Assembly (NCBI GenBank): GCA_030998225.1
Contig: JAPYXD010000755.1
Location: 62,001-126,000 of the forward strand
Length of the DNA: 64,000 nt
Origin: Diplolepis rosae
Lineage: Eukaryota; Arthropoda; Insecta; Hymenoptera; Diplolepididae
Direction: 5' to 3'
Below, one piece after another: positions 37,836-47,627 of the stretch. The position numbers were made by a program, and so were the translations under genes. The number at the start of each line of letters is the position of its first letter. The first letter of the stretch is position 1. Under the pieces are notes generated by a model, which ran no database searches, was not told the DNA's origin, and saw only the letters and a list, made by a program, of their open reading frames with translations.

Positions 37836-38585
37836 AAAAATGTATTTAATACAAGAAAAACTGTTCTTTATTCTTCAAACCACCGTAGTATAAAATTGTG
37901 GTAGGTCAGCAGTAGGACTGAACATTTCTATATACAAATTCTGAAGATATCACATGATTATTATCATCATTATGTGTTCTAGCATTCCATTACTGATCAA
38001 TGAGGCCGGAGTTCCATGTCGATGTTAGAAAATCATAAGTGAAAGAGACTGTATATATATGTCTCTCATTCTAATTATTTTTCTGCTTTACGACGAGTAT
38101 AAACACCGTCATGGGACGGCACCCTAAGAATATAAAGAATACATTCATACAAAAAGAATCTCGTTACCTACTATTAAAAATGACCAATTGTTAGTATTTT
38201 AAAGTTAAATTTAAGAAATATTTGAATTAAAAAGCATATTTTCAAATTTAAAATACGGTTAGTGAAAAATTACTATACTTCAATTCATTTTATTACAAAA
38301 ATTTATATTTAAATATAATTCGTCAACTAAAAACTGAAAAATTCTGATGAAACAGACTTTTTTTATGAATAAAAATTATTTTTTCAATAAAATGAACCAT
38401 TGTAAATAAAAGTGGGGAAAGGCGGTGGAATGAAACGACACAATTTAATTTTTATATTACAAAATTTTCATCATATATTTTTATTTTTATATAAATTTGT
38501 TAAAAAATCACATTTTTTTATTTTTTACAAATATTGATAATATATTGTGAAATATTTTTTAACTTTTTTTACGTTTTTTGGTTTT

Positions 38586-38798
38586 TTATAATTTTCTAAA
38601 AATAAGACCACTGTCTTCTTCATCTTTTTGGAGCATGGTAAACACTCCCCCAAACTCCATCAGAATTAGCACCTGTGGGTCTGCAATGAATCTCGACACT
38701 GCATCACTGCAAACCTCCTTTAAGATGCTGTATGGAGTAGACCTCATCCACTCCTCGAGAATTTTCACTGTCGTTAAGATGTGGACATAATCTATGAT
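38586..38798 (-). pseudogene. Orphan coding exon of unknown origin
   Basis: Reading minus, a polypyrimidine-poor but correct acceptor (TTTGTTTCAG) ends at 38,799 and is followed by an open frame of 70 codons to a stop at 38,586, starting IIDYVHILTTVKILEEWM. The composition is that of a folded helical protein, unlike the AT-rich surroundings. It lies between the Polinton virion cluster and the foldback element. No family was recognised. It could be a terminal exon captured from a host gene, or one more degenerate Polinton gene. No upstream exon was found nearby. Confidence 0.35.
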
Positions 38799-39060
38799 CT
38801 GAAACAAATATTTTGAAAATTATTATTATTATTTTATACTGAAATTTGAATGAAAAAATAAATGTTGCAAATTTGGAACAGATTATATATTCTGAATGTA
38901 CTTTAATAATTTTTCTTTTCTTATCTGAAGCATCAAAATATCATGAATTTTTTAATATCACAATTATATCAAACAATTTTATTCAAAGAAAGTATGCTCA
39001 AATTCTGAACACTCAAATTTTGAACAGTCAAAAAAATGTAATCGCAATTATGAATAAAAT

Positions 39061-40119
39061 TGTTACGGGCGGTCCAAAGTGCGCAATATTTGTTGGAAAA
39101 AGTTTTTATTAGTATACAAAATCTAATTTATGAAATATCAATTGCTTTAAAAGTGAATGAACTGCACATTTTTGAACGTTCGTAACCTAATTGCATTCCA
39201 GTGGCCAATGCAATTCAGCATTTTTGGTCATGCCAGCTAGTCTTGAGACGTAGAGTAATTCATATTCTAGTTATTTAAATACATTTAAATTGAACTTTTA
39301 AAAGTTTGAATAAGACTTTTAAAAATAATACTATTTCCCCCTTTTGTTTTTCAGATGCATTAATGTTTTATAATCTAGATTAATTGATAGCGAGAGTGCA
39401 TAGGCACTCAATCGCTATGATCTAAAAAGTATGAAATAAGAGAAAAGCGAAGAATGAGTGTAAGGTGAGAGCGATGATATAAAAACTAGGATGAGCGGAG
39501 AAAGAATAGAATAGGAAAAAGAATAGGCAATAGCAGACTCACGATAGAATGTACGAATAGAAGAGGAAAAAGAGAACGAAGGAGAGAGAGAGAGAGAGAG
39601 ATATCTAGTACACGTACACCCATGCACTGTTTATCGCCACAGCTTTCTGCCGTTTGTCAATTCCTCCTTTCGTTTGCCTATGCACATGCCTAATATACTG
39701 GTCTCTTTTAGAAAATCTTGATGCGCTCTGCTGTGCATCGCGAGGCTAGCATTCATCTCATAATTGCATCTCCTCCTATCTCCTGGGACTGGTAGATATA
39801 AGGAAAACTAGTAGTAAGGTATCGTTCCAATATATGTATTTATTTGTATATCCTATTTATACGGAAATTAAACACTAAAACTGGAAATCTTCCTGTGTTC
39901 AAGTTTTCTTTTCCAAAAATCAAAGAGGGTTTTCTTAAAAGCAGGGTATAGCCTCCTCAGTCAGAGGAGAGGGCAAATACGATCCCAGATTAAAAACAAA
40001 TTTTGGTTTATTTAATTTATAATTTCCTAAATTGAAATTTGGCAGTTTGGAGCCTCAAGCGGGCGTATAATCGAATTTAATATTTTTATTATAATAAATT
40101 TAATTATTCGTACGTAACA
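39061..40119 (+). repeat. 5' LTR (1,059 bp, internally deleted)
   Basis: Matches the 3' LTR over its whole length except that about 1.07 kb of the latter (about 51,973-53,050) is absent, at a join TCTCCTCCTATCTCCTGGG near 39,767-39,785. A GA microsatellite (39,581-39,602) is longer here than in the 3' copy. Outside these, about 11 substitutions were counted by eye. Confidence 0.92.
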
Positions 40120-40125
40120 AACTGA

Positions 40126-40141
40126 TGGTGGCAGCGGTGGG
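40126..40141 (+). promoter_or_regulatory. Primer-binding site
   Basis: TGGTGGCAGCGGTGGG, six bases after the 5' LTR, begins with the TGG expected for pairing to a tRNA CCA end. The particular tRNA was not identified. Confidence 0.7.
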
Positions 40142-40359
40142 ATATTTTGTCTCGCGCTGTACCCAGCCACGTTACACGTTGCGGAGTCACACTCACTACC
40201 CACTTGTAACTGCTAATATTATTGCTGAATTGAATAGTTTCTGTTTTTCATATTGATATTGATCTGTCGAAATTTCCTGTTATAAATTAACCCTCCTTTC
40301 CAAAAATAATAAAAAAAAAAATCCCTCCTATCCATAAAAAAAAATTTAGTTTTTGAGAA

Positions 40360-40700
40360 TTTGCTTTTGTGCTCTTTAGCAGAAAGCCAATTCTGAAATT
40401 CAAGCTCTTGTGCTCTTTACCAGAGAGACTGAATTTTAAACTTCAATTTTTTTTATCACATTTTCTTTCATTAAAGATTTACTCTTGTGCTCTTTAGTAG
40501 AGTGTCAATCTTAGAATTTAATCTTTTGTGCTCCATAGCAGAAAGCCTTAATTCGACAGAAAGAAAACAATCCCTTTTATTCCAAAAAATTGAGTTTTTG
40601 AGAATTCACTTTTGTGCTCTTTAGCAGAAAGTTAATTCTGAAATTCAAGCTCTTGTGCTCTTTAGCAGAGAGTCTGAATTTTAAACTTCAATTTTTATTA
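40360..40700 (+). repeat. Leader repeat: six copies of a GTGCTCTTTAGCAGA box in three pairs
   Basis: Boxes resembling TTGTGCTCTTTAGCAGA lie near 40,368, 40,408, 40,486, 40,526, 40,612 and 40,652. Spacing is 40 bp within each pair and about 78-86 bp between pairs. The first and third modules, including flanks TTTTTGAGAAT and CTGAATTTTAAACTTCAA, are near-identical over about 110 bp. Likely RNA or DNA regulatory repeats in the leader; their role is unknown. Confidence 0.85.
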
Positions 40701-40743
40701 TCATTATCTTTTGAATTCAAATTTTCCTTCTGGACTCTTTCAT

Positions 40744-41061
40744 ATGTCCCCACCTATCGCTAATCAAGATTGTAAGCGCAAACATAGATCGCGTGCGGGT
40801 CGACAAGCAAGAGAAAAATTTGACCAGAGGTTGGATAAAGTGAAAGTGACTCCTCGTGATTCTGGGGAACCTGTTAGCAGCACAACACCCGAGGCTCCAA
40901 CCCAAACTTTCAACTCGCAGGAATTCGAAATCAGAGAAATAAATAATTTCGACGAATTTTCATTCTTTTTTGAAAATCTGCTCGATAAGGCAGAAATTAA
41001 CTTAAAAAAATTCCAGCAGGCGAAACGAGAGTCTCAAAAAGCGTCCACCTCCAAGTATTGA
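40744..41061 (+). CDS. Accessory ORF 1 of the LTR element, 105 aa, basic N-terminus
   Basis: From ATG 40,744 (MSPPIANQDCKRKHRSRAG) the frame runs to TGA at 41,061. Residues of about 9-35 are strongly basic (KRKHRSRAGRQAREKF), which could be a nuclear-localisation or RNA-binding patch; the middle is Pro/Thr/Ser-rich; the C-terminal 40 residues are helical and mixed-charge (FFFENLLDKAEINLKKFQQ). I do not recognise the family. The codon composition resembles the other element genes rather than the AT-rich leader. It lies upstream of gag, where simple gypsy elements have no gene, so it may be an accessory gene or an exon of one. Confidence 0.5.
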   Translation: MSPPIANQDCKRKHRSRAGRQAREKFDQRLDKVKVTPRDSGEPVSSTTPEAPTQTFNSQEFEIREINNFDEFSFFFENLLDKAEINLKKFQQAKRESQKASTSKY

Positions 41062-41203
41062 AGATACTCATTTATTAGTCCTTACCACACACGTATTGCA
41101 TATTTCCCTTTTTAAATCATTTATTGTTTCTCTCATAATCTACAATCAATCTCAGGCCTACAACAAATATTTGTTGTCAGGGTTTTCTCCTGTAAATCTT
41201 ACA

Positions 41204-41881
41204 TACCGGCGGAAGGAGAATAATGTAACAGAATTTTGATTGAGTTTTTATTCAATCAAAATTCTAGTGGTTCTTTCGCTCTGTAGTGCGTACGTGAGAC
41301 ATAGGCTCTGTTGCCTACGTTAAGCGTTTGAATTAATTATTCCCCTTTTTCCATAGAATAAGGAGAGGAAAATTCAAATCAGAATTTCTCTTTTGATTTG
41401 AATCTTCTGAAAAAAAAATTCCTCCGCTCTGTGGTACGTACGTGAGACGTAGGCTCTGTTGTCCAGGTCGAGCGTTTGAATACTCATTATTCTATGTCCT
41501 AGTTCTTACAACCTCAATCCAAGTAAATATCTAGTCGATCTTTATATTTTCGATTGAAGATATATATATATATATATATTCCATACCATATACCGGTGGA
41601 AGGAGAATAATGTAACAGAACTTTGATTGAGTTTTATTCAATCAAAATTCTAGTGGTTCTTTTGCTCTGTAGTGCGTACGTGAGACATAGGCTCTGTTGC
41701 CAACGTTGAGCGTTTGAATTAATTATTCCCCTTTTTCCATAGAGTAAGGAGAGGAAAATTCAAATCAGAATTTCCCTTTTGATTTGAATCTTCTGAAAAA
41801 TTCTTCCGCTCTGTGGTACGTACGAGAGACGTAGGCTCTGTTGTCCACGTCGAGCGTTTGAATACTCATTACTCTATGTCC
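41204..41881 (+). repeat. Tandem duplication of about 385 bp with four GTACGTACGTGAGAC-like boxes
   Basis: 41,204-41,507 and 41,590-41,881 are near-identical, each starting ACCGG(C/T)GGAAGGAGAATAA. Each copy contains two related units with the core CTCTGT-GT-CGTACGTGAGAC-TAGGCTCTGTTG and AGCGTTTGAAT, giving four units in all (near 41,280, 41,430, 41,665, 41,810). A 14-18 bp inverted pair (TTTTGATTGA/TCAATCAAAA near 41,234-41,263) could form a hairpin. A TA microsatellite (41,559-41,580) separates the copies. The second copy runs into accessory ORF 2. Confidence 0.85.
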
Positions 41882-42280
41882 TGTCAAAAAAATCCCATTC
41901 TTCGGGAACCACCCAAAAGGGGAAAACGTTCCGGTAAGAAACATCAAGGCACACCTAAATACTCATCATTGTATCAAAATCTAGTATTTCCTGTCGAAAG
42001 AAACATTCCAGTGTGTGTGGTCTTACCTGACCGACGGACAGAAGTGCCTGCACCTGAAATCACGCGCGAAGTCCCTCAAATTACAATAATAGATTTGGAA
42101 ATCAGCGAGGCCCTTGAACAAAGGAGGCAAGCTTATAGAGAGGAGAATCACCCCCCACGTGAAAACAACCAAGTTAATTTCGGAAGAGCCCAAAATAGGG
42201 GTATTTCGGAGAACGAAATTTCTGACGCTGAAACTATCATAATTGATTCAGAATCAGAAACTGAACAAATGTCAGAGTAA
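41876..42280 (+). CDS. Accessory ORF 2 of the LTR element, 134 aa
   Basis: The ATG at 41,876 (MSCQKNPILREPPKRGKRSG) lies at the very end of the second leader duplication. Like accessory ORF 1, the product begins Met-Ser, has a Lys/Arg-rich N-terminal patch (PPKRGKRSGKKHQG), a Pro-rich middle, and here an acidic Ser-rich tail (SDAETIIIDSESETEQM). No family was recognised. The frame is open upstream to 41,813 but without ATG. The similar layout of the two products suggests related roles, or that both are alternative first exons spliced to downstream genes; neither can be shown from sequence alone. 42,281-42,678 after it shows no gene. Confidence 0.5.
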   Translation: MSCQKNPILREPPKRGKRSGKKHQGTPKYSSLYQNLVFPVERNIPVCVVLPDRRTEVPAPEITREVPQITIIDLEISEALEQRRQAYREENHPPRENNQVNFGRAQNRGISENEISDAETIIIDSESETEQMSE

Positions 42281-42678
42281 TCCGATTCTTGCACCGTCGA
42301 ACTTTAAGACGCCAGACAAGGTTCAAAGTCACCCCTTTCGCTTTTTTTTTCCCGCTCCTAGTGAGGACAAAATTTTGAGGCTCTTGAATTTGCCTCAGCT
42401 GAAATAATAATAAAACAAAGGTCACCGCAAGCTGAAGATCCCCAGTTCTAATAACAGGCCACTATCAAGTACATTTTTTTTCTCTCTTTCTCTTTCACCT
42501 GTATATTATTTTTTTTTATTTGTGTGCATAAGTGTCCGTGTATATATATTCTATTATAGGCATACCACTATACTCATAAGTTGTCCACCCATAGGAACAC
42601 AAAAACCTATTTAAAAATAAACGTTTACAACCTTTCAAAATTTACGTCGAATTTTCCGGTTTCTCAGCACATTTTAAA

Positions 42679-44016
42679 ATGTTGAACGACAATCGAACCC
42701 GTAATCTTAGGGAGCCAATCGGTAACGACCCTGACGAATCAAGTACTGAAGCAGACCCGAATATCACTAATTCATTATCCGGACCCAACCCTAATATCGC
42801 GCCTCCTAATCAATCAATGAATTTAGATGCTAGTGCGGCTATGGCCTCGGTATTAGAGTGCATGACTCTTCAACAAAGCACCTATCACATACCACAATTT
42901 GACGGTAAAAATCCTCCACTGAAGGAGTTTTTACAGGACATCGCAAACGGCGCAGTATACATCACGGAATCCACCGAACCCGGTTTCATAAAAGTTGTTT
43001 TAAGTAAGCTCAAGGGTGTCGCGCGAGAAAGCGTTAGGGACAAAAGATTTAATCGGGTAAACGACTTAATGGCACATTTAAAAAAACGTTTCGCCCCTTC
43101 GAAGAAATATCAATGGTACTTCGAGTCTATCGTGAACCTACGGATGAAACAAACGGAAACCGTAAGCAACTATTACGACCGAGTACAGGGTTTGCTGAGT
43201 GGGGCAAAACATGCAATCGAGGATAAGTATACGCAGGTTCATTATGCCGGTACTCCTCATGAAGTAAGTGAGAGTACCATCATGATGAAACCGGTAGTGG
43301 ATTGCGCACTAGACGCCTTCATTAAGGGTCTCCCGGACGAAATGTCTACATTTGTAGACACCAGAAATCCGAAGGACCTTAGTGAAGCCCTCGAACAAGC
43401 CCTCCACATAGAGGAAAGACTAAGGCAAACGGAAAGACTAAGGCCCACCGCTTCATCTTACCACATCATGCGGCAAAACGAGAAAATCCCGGAACGCGCC
43501 CGATCACCTAGCCCTTATACCAGACAGATGGTTAAGCCAGATAAGGCAGAAAGGGAAAAGGGCGAGGTTGCACCAGAAGTCCCCAACCCACGCAATCCAA
43601 CACCTCCACATCAACCATTTCATCAATACCCGCCACAGTACCCTTCATACCCACCACAGTTCCCCTACTCTTATCCCCCACCATACCCTCCAACCTACCA
43701 ATACCCCTACTCATACCCACCCCTTCCACCTATGCCGCAATACCCTTCTGAACCCCCGAATAGAAACGGACCCGGGAGTAATCAACCATGGCGCGGGACT
43801 CCTGGCGGCCTACTCAGGCCGCCCGGAGCAATGACACCTCCTAAATCAACTTCACCAGGGCCTCCGGAGAATTTAAACTCCCAGCAGGTTCGTCGCTCGG
43901 ACGTGGCAACGAATCAAACTCACCGAGAGCGTCCGAAGACAGTCCACTTCCAAGACAGCTCAGTAGGATCTTTCGAACAAGATCCAAACCCGAAGACTCA
44001 CCCGTTGTTGAGTTGA
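42679..44016 (+). CDS. gag: Gag of the LTR element
   Basis: 445 residues from ATG 42,679, intact. After a Asn/Pro-rich start, residues of about 70-255 are the retrotransposon Gag capsid core (QFDGKNPPLKEFLQDI, VVLSKLKGVARESV, LMAHLKKRFAPSKKY, FIKGLPDEM). The following part is extremely Pro/Tyr-rich with many YPP and YP units. There is no CCHC zinc knuckle, which fits errantiviral Gags. It makes the particle shell. The pol frame overlaps the end of gag in the -1 phase, so pol is presumably made by a -1 frameshift; no classical slippery heptamer was evident in the overlap. Confidence 0.85.
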   Translation: MLNDNRTRNLREPIGNDPDESSTEADPNITNSLSGPNPNIAPPNQSMNLDASAAMASVLECMTLQQSTYHIPQFDGKNPPLKEFLQDIANGAVYITESTEPGFIKVVLSKLKGVARESVRDKRFNRVNDLMAHLKKRFAPSKKYQWYFESIVNLRMKQTETVSNYYDRVQGLLSGAKHAIEDKYTQVHYAGTPHEVSESTIMMKPVVDCALDAFIKGLPDEMSTFVDTRNPKDLSEALEQALHIEERLRQTERLRPTASSYHIMRQNEKIPERARSPSPYTRQMVKPDKAEREKGEVAPEVPNPRNPTPPHQPFHQYPPQYPSYPPQFPYSYPPPYPPTYQYPYSYPPLPPMPQYPSEPPNRNGPGSNQPWRGTPGGLLRPPGAMTPPKSTSPGPPENLNSQQVRRSDVATNQTHRERPKTVHFQDSSVGSFEQDPNPKTHPLLS

Positions 44017-46213
44017 GTGCCCCTGAGTATCGCAACAGCAAAGCTAGTTTTCTTGTGGACCCAGGTTCGGACGTTAATTTAATTAAACTGAGCGCCTTGC
44101 GTCAAGAACTAATTCTTGATCCGAAAGGATCAGTCCCGATCACCGGTATAACAAACCACCCCGTAATCACGATAGGCACCATCAACCTTTCGATACTAAA
44201 CACCCTAGTGGAATTCCATGCCGTGGAAAATAGTATTACTATTTCACCAGATGGAATTTTAGGGAGACCCCATTTAAGACAAGAACAGGCTCAAATTTCC
44301 TTCCGGCACAACGCGTTAGTGACTGCTTCTAACCCTATCACACCGATTCCAATTATCGATCAAGAATCACAAGAAGCCAGAAAATCACTTAAAGCCGAAA
44401 TCAAACCTTTTTCCAGAATATTAAAAATTAGGGCTAGAACGAGGCAACCTATTGCTATAAGTGTCACGAACCCAGAGGTTGATGAAGGCTACCTGCCTAA
44501 GCTGAACACTCCTGAAGGGCTCTACCTTGGAGAGGCAGCAGTCTCGACACACAATGGCGTCTGTCACGCAATTGCCATCAATACCACTGAAGACGATATA
44601 GATATAGAAATTGCCCCCCAGGAGGTCATACCGTTCGATTTTCGTACATTTCCTGGTGAAGAAACCTCTGACTCAGAACTCGAGTACTCTACCCTAGACA
44701 TACAGGAACATCCGAGCTCTTATGCAGAGCGTGCCGAAAGAGTCAAAAGGAACCTGCGCCTTTCTCATTTAAATGATGAAGAGAAGGATTACGTCCTCAG
44801 GTGGGCAGATGACTACGCTGATATTTTCCACCTAAATGGCGAGAGACTTAGCAGCACTCATCTGATCCAGCACCGAATTCCAACAATGGATAACGAAGTG
44901 ATTGCCAAGAAACAATATAGGTATCCTCACGATGCGACAGACCAGGTCATTCTGCAAACTGAAAGACAATACGACAGCGGGATTATTGGCGACTCTAAGT
45001 CCCCTTACAATTCTCCACTTTGGATTGTCCCAAAAAAAGCTCGATGCCTCGGGAGAGAAGAAGTGGAGAGTTGTTATTGATTTCAGAGCCCTCAACGAAA
45101 AGGTAATCGGGGATGCCTACCCCTTGCCCAACATCACAGATATTTTAGACCACTTGGGGAATGCACAGTACTTTTCTGTGTTCGATCTGGCCAGTGGCTT
45201 CCACCAAGTAGAAACGCATCCCGACGATCGATAAAAAACGGCGTTCTCGACCCCCCTTGGACACTTTGAGTACCTGCGAATGCCAATGGGGATCAAAAAT
45301 GCTCCTGCTACCTTCCAACGCCTCATGGACGTCGTTTTGAAGGGTATGCATGGGACCGAAGTTTTTGTCTATCTGGATGACATTGTTATTCATTCAGAAA
45401 CGTTGTGAAGAACACGATACAAAAGCTAGAAGACTGTTCAATAGACTAAGAGAAGCGCATCTAAAGCTTCAACCGGATAAGTGTGAATTCTTACGAACCG
45501 AGGTAGCTTATCTGGGCCATATAATCGGCCGTGATGGAGTAAAGCCCAACCCTGCTAAGATAGCCGCTATTAGGAAATTTCCAAAACCGAGGACAGTCCG
45601 GGCTATTCGACAATTCCTAAGCCTTTCAGGATACTATAGGAGGTTTATAAAAGACTATACAAGACTAGCAAAATCCTTGTCCAATCTCCTGAAGAAGGAC
45701 ACAAAATGGGAATGGGGACGCTCACAACGGAAAAGCTTCCGAAGAATACGCAGATACCTCTGCAGCGAACCCGTACTCCAATACCCCGACTTTAACAAGC
45801 CCTTTAAGCTAACCACAGATGCCTCTGAGCATGCTGTCGGGGCTATGTTAACCGAAGAAAGGGATGGAGTAGACATGCCCATCGCTTACTTTTTCAAGGT
45901 GATGAATTCCTGCGAACAAAACTACTCGAAGGCAGAAAAGGAATGTCTGGCGGTGTTGTACACTGTCACGAACTTTCGCCCATATTTGTATGGAAGGGAG
46001 TTCGTGCTGGCCTGCGACTACGAACCAGTTCACTGGATGACTTATATTGATAATCCAAGAGCAAGTTTGCTGCGATGGCGACTTAGACTCCAGGATTACC
46101 AATATAAGTTTGAGTATAAACAAGGGAAACTGAATAGAGGCGTTGAAGCTTTGTCAGGAAACCCTGTGGCTAACGAACAGTACTCAGAATCTTCTGACTC
46201 AACTGACTCCTAG
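44013..46213 (+). pseudogene. pol: Pol, first part: protease, reverse transcriptase, gypsy-type RNase H (broken)
   Basis: Domains in order: aspartic protease (LVDPGSDVNLIK near 44,055, ILGRPHL), RT (start near 44,700; [49 protein letters not shown] with the active-site YLDD near 45,371) and RNase H (LTTDASEHAVGAML, YSKAEKECLAV, ACDYEPVHW). The frame is broken at an A7 run near 45,035, by a TAA at 45,232-45,234 and by a base change of frame near 45,403, then ends TAG at 46,211-46,213. The fourth RNase H acidic residue, usually Asp in an ADALSR-like motif, reads Glu (GVEALSG, codon 46,145-46,147). Protease uses DPG in place of the usual DTG/DSG. Confidence 0.88.
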
Positions 46214-46269
46214 ATTCTGACGATTCCAATAAATCCTACAATTCTTCTTCCCTGCAAAAAAAAACTCTG

Positions 46270-47615
46270 CAGACATTAAGAGCTCCACATCAGAACCTCC
46301 AGACGTCCGAAAGATATTAGTAATAACGCGTTCCGGAGCATCGCGGGCAGAACCTAGTCGAGGTGAACCTTCCTCCACCAGTCAGGAACCCTCAGATTCT
46401 ACTGGACGCATAATTCAAACAAAGAAATTCATACAGTCAAAGAATCAATCCATTTCCAGATCCAGTGTGGAATCTGCGTTGCCATTAAGAAACAAAGGAA
46501 AACCGTCTGTACCCCGATCCATCCCCTTCAACGCAGTAATGACTAAAACCACAGTTTCTCCACAACCGTCCACCTCAGCCGGAGCAATGCGTAAACGACG
46601 GGGAAGGCCAAGAAAGGATTCGGCTCCTGAAAATCCCCAAGCAGCTCACAAACCCCAAAGTGAACCGAAAGCAACCAACCTTGACGAAAGTTGCATTGGT
46701 AAAAGACTTTCCAGACGAAGAGGAATTAGTGAGGCCCCAGTGTTAAACGAAAACTCTTCCAGTGATCCATCGTCAGATGACGAGGATAGTGACGACTCCG
46801 ACCCCCCAGTGTTTCGCGAATCGCGTAGTGTTTTGACGAACCTAAAGCCAACCCTTGTAGCGAAAACGGACAACACTGCCCCTAAAAGTGCACCCCCTGG
46901 AAATCCAGGTCCAAGCCCTTGGTCAGCCCCATTACAGGACACTTACATAGATGTTTACGTCGACGGAGCGTGCAGTTACAATGGACGTGGTGAACCAAGG
47001 GCGGGAATAGGAGTCTGGTTTGGACCCAACCATCCGCTAAATGTTTCACGCCCCTCCCAGGGACGTCAAACAAACAACTCAGCCGAAATTGAAGCAGCAA
47101 CCGTAGCAGCTCAACAGGCTCACGAGTCTGGCATCAAGAAGTTGAGAATAAAGACTGATTCTAAGTTTTTAGTGAACAGTGCCACAGAATGGATTCCAAA
47201 ATGGGAGGCAAACGGCTGGAAAACGTAAGAGAATAAACCAGTTAGGAATCGATCCGAGCTTGAAAAGATGAAAACAGCCCTGGAATCGTTGGACGTAATT
47301 TGGGAACATTTCCCAAGCCACAAAGGAATCCCAGGAAACGAAATGGCCGATAAACTAGCCAGAGAGGGTATTGAAGCCTTACCGTCTATCGACAACAACG
47401 GAGAAGAGTCACCTCCTGAACAAATGATCGTTGATGTCCTCCCACAACCACTGGAAAGCGAAAGCAGCAACGAAACCGATGAGGATATCCCCAGCCAATG
47501 CCAACCACAGAACAAATTAAGAGAAGATCTGCAGAAGCCATTTTCAAAGCTAGATAAATCGATGGAAAACCGAGGGCTCGACAGCTCCAACATCGTTCAT
47601 GAGTCTCTATGGTGA
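46270..47615 (+). pseudogene. Pol, second part: acquired cellular-type RNase H1 domain with acidic linkers
   Basis: After at least two frame changes between 46,205 and 46,270 (one at an A-run), the frame runs on through a basic/Pro-rich linker (MRKRRGRPRKDSAP, AT-hook-like) and an acidic one (SSSDPSSDDEDSDDSDPP) to an RNase H1 of the cellular type: VYVDGACSYNGRGEPRAG, NNSAEIEAA, RIKTDSKFLVNS, SHKGIPGNEMADKLA. All four acidic catalytic residues are present (first Asp codon 46,962-46,964). A TAA at 47,226-47,228 cuts the domain and a TGA at 47,613-47,615 separates it from the next frame; all three pieces share one reading phase. This is a second RNase H in the same element, with a closer look to host RNase H1 than to gypsy RNase H. 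Confidence 0.8.
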
Positions 47616-47627
47616 GATCATGAAAAT

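Noticed and set aside
39415..39627. Antisense ORF of about 70 codons in both LTRs (also 51,616-51,822)
   Set aside because: Low-complexity Ser-rich translation of a GA tract and its flanks on the reverse strand; present twice only because the LTR is repeated.
43257..43834. Several ORFs overlapping gag in other frames
   Set aside because: Shadows of the Pro/Tyr-rich gag frame; His/Pro- or Gly-rich artefacts without features.
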